This document shows, piece by piece, positions 28,396 to 33,495 of a stretch of DNA of 33,495 nucleotides (the stretch's first letter is position 1; every line of letters begins with the position of its first letter). The stretch spans positions 1 through 33,495 of the forward strand of contig BPQB01000154.1 of NCBI GenBank assembly GCA_019973155.2, in the 5' to 3' direction. The stretch is from Phanerochaete sordida. Taxonomy: Eukaryota > Basidiomycota > Agaricomycetes > Polyporales > Phanerochaetaceae. The notes under the pieces were generated by a model. It ran no database searches. It was not told the origin of the DNA and saw only the letters and a list, made by a program, of their open reading frames with translations. Both the position numbers and the translations under genes were made by a program.

Positions 28396-31300
28396 ATCGC
28401 GAAATGAGCGGAAGAATGCTCGAAGGACTGGTGAGGACACACCAAGGCCGCTACAGCCGCAGCGTCATACTTTCCGGCGGCGTGTCGTACTAGGCCAGGA
28501 CAGGTCTTCAGACACAGCGCACGTCACAGAACGAGGCCTAGTCAGACTTACTAGGGTTACAGTCGAAAGGACGGGCTCAGATGCACACGAGGGTATGTGC
28601 ATGTCAAGGACACGCGGCGCAAGCGTGCAGCAGGACCCGAAGGCGCGGCTGCAGGCACGTGGCACGCGCGTGAGCAATATAACAGACGCCTAGACGCGCC
28701 GTCGAGTTCGACACCGACCTCGACCACCAATTCCTCGATCGCCCGCGCCCGATCGCGCTGGACAGCATCTGGTAAGTCCCCTCCTACGTCTTGGCTGTGC
28801 GATTAGTCTGACCTCCGATCGCTCTGGTCAGTATCCCGCGAGGCACACGGCGGCGGAGGTCTCAGAGTCACGGAGTTGCCAGGTACGTTCTCCCGCGCCC
28901 GTGAGCCACGCTTCCGCCCATCCGACCTCTCCCACAAGCCATGCACGCCACGAAGGACAAGATATCGATTAGCTGGCGGTGTACTGCGTCGTTCCTGGAT
29001 GTACAAGGCTGGCCAGCACCGCCGGGAGACTTCACCCGGCCAAGTCGACTCACACCGAATCCGTTCAACCACGACGTTAACGGCGTCGGCACGCGCATCC
29101 GCTTGGAGAACTATGCCAGCTTGTAGCTTGGACTGACGATTCCCTGCAGCTGGGCTCTCCGAAGAGGCCAGACGGCCAGCACGACGCACTACCGCAGGCT
29201 CACGCTAGGCCGCACCTAGTCGGCCAATCAACTACCTAGGTTGAAGGCTACGGTGGTGCGGCTCCAAAGTATTTGCTCTATTTCCTGTCCCTAATGGTGT
29301 TGACAGTGGTTCGACTCGGCTCCCAACGCAATTCCGAGTCTCTCGCAGGACGTCAAGATCGCCTGCAGAGCAGAGGCCAAAACCGACCACTCGTCATGCC
29401 GCCTATTCCCCAACGCCGCTGCGTTGCGAGCTTCGCAGGTTAAGCACTGAGCGGTCATGCCTCCCGGCATCTGGCGAAGGTAGAGCAGCGACGCAGCTCA
29501 CGCTGTATCCCGCCCACGACGCACCTCTATACCCCCTACAACGGCAATGATGAACCCTAGATGCATTATGGTGCGCCTCACCAGCTTTATCGCTCGCAGG
29601 AGGAGCTCTGACGACGGTATCCGTGTAGTGGTGCCTTTGATCCCGCTTCTCGCAAGTCGACGGGCCGCGTAGCATCAACAATGGTCCCTCCAAGCGGCAA
29701 ATACAAATCTCCTACGACATTCATCAATTTCCTGTGCCCTCAGCAAGCGCACCTTGCTTGTGGAAGGCACATTCGAGCTCAGCCAACGGTCTGCACTCGG
29801 GCGATAAGTCTCAGCGAACGCCGCTTCGAGCCCCATCCGCCAGCACATGACCACTGAAGAACGGCGCACCCGCGTACATGATGCCTCCGACATCACTCAC
29901 CGCAAGCCAGTCCAACGTCGACACGTCCGATTGCCCGCGTCGACGCATGACAGCGCGACGTGCATCCGCCTCTGCCACGTCACTCACCCTGCCGGCGCCT
30001 CCGTTCATTTTTTCTCCGCCCACCACCGAGCTGGCTCACGCGCGGCCGAGCTGGGCACCAACGCATCCGCCGCACCACATGTGCAATCCATCGCCGTCCA
30101 CGCACGCCCTCTCCCGCGGCTCCATGCAGGCCCGGCAGTTCGCGACGCTGGGCCAGCGGGCTCGACCTTTCCGCGACGACGCCCTTTGGCCGCCCCTCCA
30201 AGGCACTACCGGTCGTGAACCGCTCCTGCCGCGCGCCCGCGTTCGCAGCGCCCTTGAAAACCACCATCACAGTGCGCGCCGCTTGCCAGCGGCGCGAGCG
30301 GACGCCGCCGGCCCAGGCCCCGCCGGTCGACCTTGGAAGACGCGAGAACGGAGAGGGCCGCTGTGCGGTGCCGTCGTCGCGGGCTCGCGCGAGCTGCACT
30401 GCGCACGGTGGTCGTGTAGCAATGGCTGCGAGGACGGAGGACGGGAGCAGCGACGCTCGCGAGGTCGAACACGATACGCGGGGGTGTTGTAGCGCTTCTG
30501 GGTCCGTGCGGTGCACAGGGCGGAGCGGGATGTCTGGGTGATCGTCCAGGGGCCAGGGTACGGCAGTGATGGCGCGGGGGTAGGCTTGGACGCACTGGTG
30601 CGCGATATACGCTACGATTCACCTGCAGACGCTCACGCTCCTCGTAGATTGCGCTGGCGACTCCGCATTTTAAAATCAGCTCCAAGACGCGAAGTATCCC
30701 TACGACTTCATCGATCCCCGGGTTGGTCCCCTCAGCGTCGATCTGCGCGGCGACGGCGACACCATCTCCTACCTCTCGACGATCGCGTACGCTAGACTTT
30801 CGGTCACGATCGTTCAACAAGGGCGCCGGTGACTCACGTCGCCTGGATCTGTGCGCGACATATATTCTTGGCGCACTCGCCGCCCTCTGCGCAACGCCTG
30901 TCGCGCACGTCGTTGGCGTGCCGGTCGTTGCGGCGGATCTGCTCCAGATCGCGCAGGTCTTTGATGCAAGAGAATCGACGAGCGGAGTGCATCGTACGTT
31001 TCTTCTACACTTGCGTCTGCAATCGCTCACATCTCGCACAGCGATGGTATCATGCTCAGCGTGACCCCTGCGGCGATGCTCCCGCAGAACACCGGTCGCG
31101 TCTCTATTTTGAGCATTCTCAATTCTTGCCGGTGTTTAGGTACGCATTTCATCAGCATCGTTGCCTTAAGCTGACTCCGTCTGCAGGCGGGCACGACTGC
31201 GTCTCAGTCCTCGACACGACTGTCCCGCTCGTTGCGATGTGCACTCCCTGTCCGCCGTGCACACTATCACCTAAACCAACAAAAGCACCGCGGCGCATTC

Positions 31301-32559
31301 CCAACGTCATGGTCCGATTGGAATCACGATTGCGGTGCTTTCGAGGCTCGGATTCCAGTGCACCACCTCCATTCATGGCCTCGACACCATGTGAAAGCCC
31401 AGCTTGCCCCAGACGGTCGCGCTCCTTCGTTGACTGGCAGCACAAGCAACGGCGGCCCACCACGCAGCCCGCTCGCTCGCATCATGCTACTCAATTCCAA
31501 ACGAAGACGCCCTGACCATCATCCACGTCGATTGCGAGCAGTCGGTCCGCCGCAGCACGCGTGCATCAGCCGCGTCGACGCGAGTCAGCGCGACACACAT
31601 CGCGCCGCCGCCACGTCGGTCTCCCAGCCGCGCCATTGGTCATCCTCCATATCGACGACGGACCCGTGCATCCCAGCGGCGAGCGTAGTCCTCGGGCAAA
31701 GACACATCCCTCCGCACATGTCCTCTGCCCACGTTTTGGCTGGGCGTCAGCCTGCTGTTGGAGCGGCGATTCACGATGCGCGCGCTCGACTTTACTCCGA
31801 CGACGCTCCCTCGATATTGCCCGCCCGCGATCGACCCGTCGTGACGCTCCCAGCCGTCCGCCGGCCTTCGCAGCAACGCATATAGTCTATCGGTCTCCAG
31901 ATGCGCGCCGCTGACCGTTGGCGCGCGAACGGAGGCCTCTGGTGTACTCCCTGCGCACCTACCATGGCATCACGGACAACACCAAGCCGGGCCCGGCGCG
32001 CGGGTGCGGTGGATGCAAGATGTTAATGGTGTGGAAGCGGAGGCGTGGTACTGCGCTTGGGATTCTGGTACGAGGTCTCTGCAGGTCTTTGCCATGGTCT
32101 TTCTGCACATACTGACGCTTCTCGTAGGCGGATTCAGCGACCGGGACATCGAGTATCGACGCATGCCCAACACGTACGTCGGCGGGATCTATCGCCGGCA
32201 CTATGACCTCGTCATCTTCGACCCGACTTCGACTCGCACGGTGTTGGTGACACGGCGTCGGATCGCTAACTCATCGCGTGCGCCGTTGGGACACTCGCCG
32301 TTTCGGCCTTGCTCGTCGGGCGCGGGCCCCGGGAACGCATACGATGGCAAGATCGCTGCGCGTCGCAGATCCTGGGCAGGCCTCACGACGCACGTCTATT
32401 ACTTGATTGTTGCGGCCGTCACCGCGACCGGCATTCTCTCATTCGCGTGGGCTTTGGGGCGCGAAGGGATTCGGTACTGGATACCGTGTATGTTCTTCAT
32501 TTGCTCGCGGCCAACCAACGCTGATGTTGCGCATAGTTATCACTGGACGCTCGATACTC
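28396..32559. other. Duplicated and unresolved region with coding-like pieces
   Basis: Up to about 30450 it follows copy A. Pieces that look coding on the plus strand are at 28610-28770 (GAAAGTWHAREQYNRR), about 30672-30828 (YPYDFIDPRVGPLSVDLRGDGDTISYLSTIAYARLSV), about 30867-30960 (LGALAALCATPVAHVVGVPVVAADL) and 32004-32270 (MQDVNGVEAEAWYCAWDSG, then LTLLVGGFSDRDIEYRR). I could not join them into one frame or recognise a domain. Long Arg-rich frames on both strands (for example 30206-31039, minus) look like GC-driven noise. Confidence 0.3.
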
Positions 32560-33495
32560 GATGCTGGATCCGTCGTCTGCAGCGACGCCGTCGTCCGGCC
32601 TTGATGCTGTCAGCGGCGAAGCGGCGCGACGGTACGTACTCGACCACCTAGGCGGTGCTTCTGTAAACATGCTCGCAGACGCCCCGCTCCTCTACACAGC
32701 CGCCGTCGCGACGTCCGTCTACGCCGCCTGTGCCGCGCAGCCGCCTGCTCTCCCATCTTTGCATCCGGGCGCAGCAAGACTTCAACGTCGATCCGCGCGT
32801 GTCAGAGCTCCTCGCCCAGGCGACCTAGGCCCTTCTCGATATCCTCAGCACGACGAACCGGCCGACCGAGGTCGTGTTCGTGTAGATCGACTGCCCGTCA
32901 TGCCAGCAAGGAGATCACATCAGGGCTATTTCTTGCAGACGCGGTCGCCGCACTCAAGAAGGGGGCCGCCTCCGCGCTCCATGCTGCGCTCGGCGCGCTC
33001 GACGCCGGTCACGAGATGCGTACGTGGGCACGGTGCTGCTTCTCGGGCAGAGATTGCTGCATGGTCGCGAAGAATCTCTTCGGCGAGCCTCTCAGTCGTC
33101 TGGGACGCGCATATTGATACTGTACGCACGATCCCTGTTCTGCTTACTGGTTGCTGCTGACACCACCCGCAGAACGCGTAGCTCTGGTGTTTCTCGGAGT
33201 CCACTTCCCGTTCGCCCAAGGCACGCTGCGCGAAGGACACGGTGTGCGAGCTGGATAGGGCAGCCGTCCACGCCGATGAACGCTCGTGTGGGCACGGTGC
33301 GCGAGTGGCGGGCTCCAGCGGTGTGAGACGCACGCTCAAGCGAGCGATGGAAGGATCAGGACCACGTGTACGGATCTAGAGCCGGGGCGACGGTCTCACA
33401 TTCACATACTCGGGAGGAGGTTTGAACTGTATGGCCTTAAGCCTCGAACCCTCCAGCAGTTGGGAGCAGTGTTCTGTTCGCAGTTCCGACTTCCC
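32560..33495 (+). pseudogene. Second copy of the left-end gene, 3' part, runs off the window
   Basis: It matches about 420-1325: AARRYVLDHLGGAS (about 32617), LLDILSTTNRPTEVVF (about 32838) followed by an in-frame stop where the other copy has Gln, LADAVAALKKGAASALHAALGALDAG (about 32937-33010), and RFELYG (about 33420) close to the window end. The stop and frame changes point to decay. Its 3' end and the next F-box copy, if there is one, lie beyond the window. Confidence 0.4.

Larger units (their letters stand above)
24913..30450. repeat. Diverged segmental duplication, copy B
   Basis: Collinear with copy A (1664-2298 plus 11894-17260) once the insertions in A are removed. This copy keeps the F-box frame and lacks the CACTA element, the 660-bp MITE-like element and the 23-bp minisatellite, so it shows the empty sites for all three. 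Confidence 0.8.

Noticed and set aside
30206..31039. 277-aa open frame on the minus strand
   Set aside because: Arg-rich and without counterpart in copy A. A more protein-like plus-strand piece (YPYDFIDPRVG) overlaps it.

Overview
The window is eukaryotic and looks like a GC-rich basidiomycete (Agaricomycetes) genome. The evidence is short introns of about 50-70 nt with GT...AG ends, a tnp2-type CACTA transposase and a BED/hAT transposase of the kinds common in mushroom-forming fungi, and lineage-specific F-box paralogues. I cannot name the species. The region is accessory and repeat-rich, with duplicated F-box loci, nested transposons and decayed gene copies.

Layout. Positions 1-1330 hold the 3' part of an unrecognised, partly decayed plus-strand gene. 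A minus-strand F-box gene follows, split in two (3' half 1664-2298, 5' half 11894-12818). It is split by a 9,595-bp CACTA element at 2299-11893, with 5'-CACTG termini and a 3-bp ATT target duplication. The element carries a spliced 487-aa accessory gene (3137-4919, +), a convergent 11-exon tnp2 transposase gene of about 1,203 aa (9147-4989, -), and two or three unrecognised small genes in its right arm. Upstream of the F-box gene lies a diverged segment (12819 to about 17300) that contains a 660-bp MITE-like insertion (13545-14204), coding relics and a 23-bp minisatellite. From about 17300 to 19400 I see only decayed coding-like pieces.

Positions 19429-24672 are a nested structure. Two inverted arms, each carrying a tRNA-like unit with Pol III A and B boxes, face each other across a telomere-like CCCTAA-type array that contains two near-identical 17-nt palindromes. 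The right arm is split by a complete 4,593-bp hAT element (20049-24641) with near-identical terminal inverted repeats, an 8-bp target duplication CCGTGGGG and an apparently intact 12-exon, 1,132-aa BED/hAT transposase gene.

Positions 24913-26493 are an uninterrupted 526-aa F-box paralogue. Its upstream region to about 30450 is collinear with the region upstream of the first F-box gene, and the window ends (about 32600-33495) in a second copy of the sequence at about 420-1325. The simplest reading is a tandem array of units, each made of a minus-strand F-box gene plus a divergent or downstream plus-strand gene, later invaded by CACTA, MITE-like, tRNA-like/telomere-repeat and hAT elements. Both large transposons look structurally complete with open transposase frames after splicing, so recent activity is plausible. 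Splice models were made by hand from frame continuity, GT/AG (one GC/AG) sites and family knowledge. No similarity search was run.
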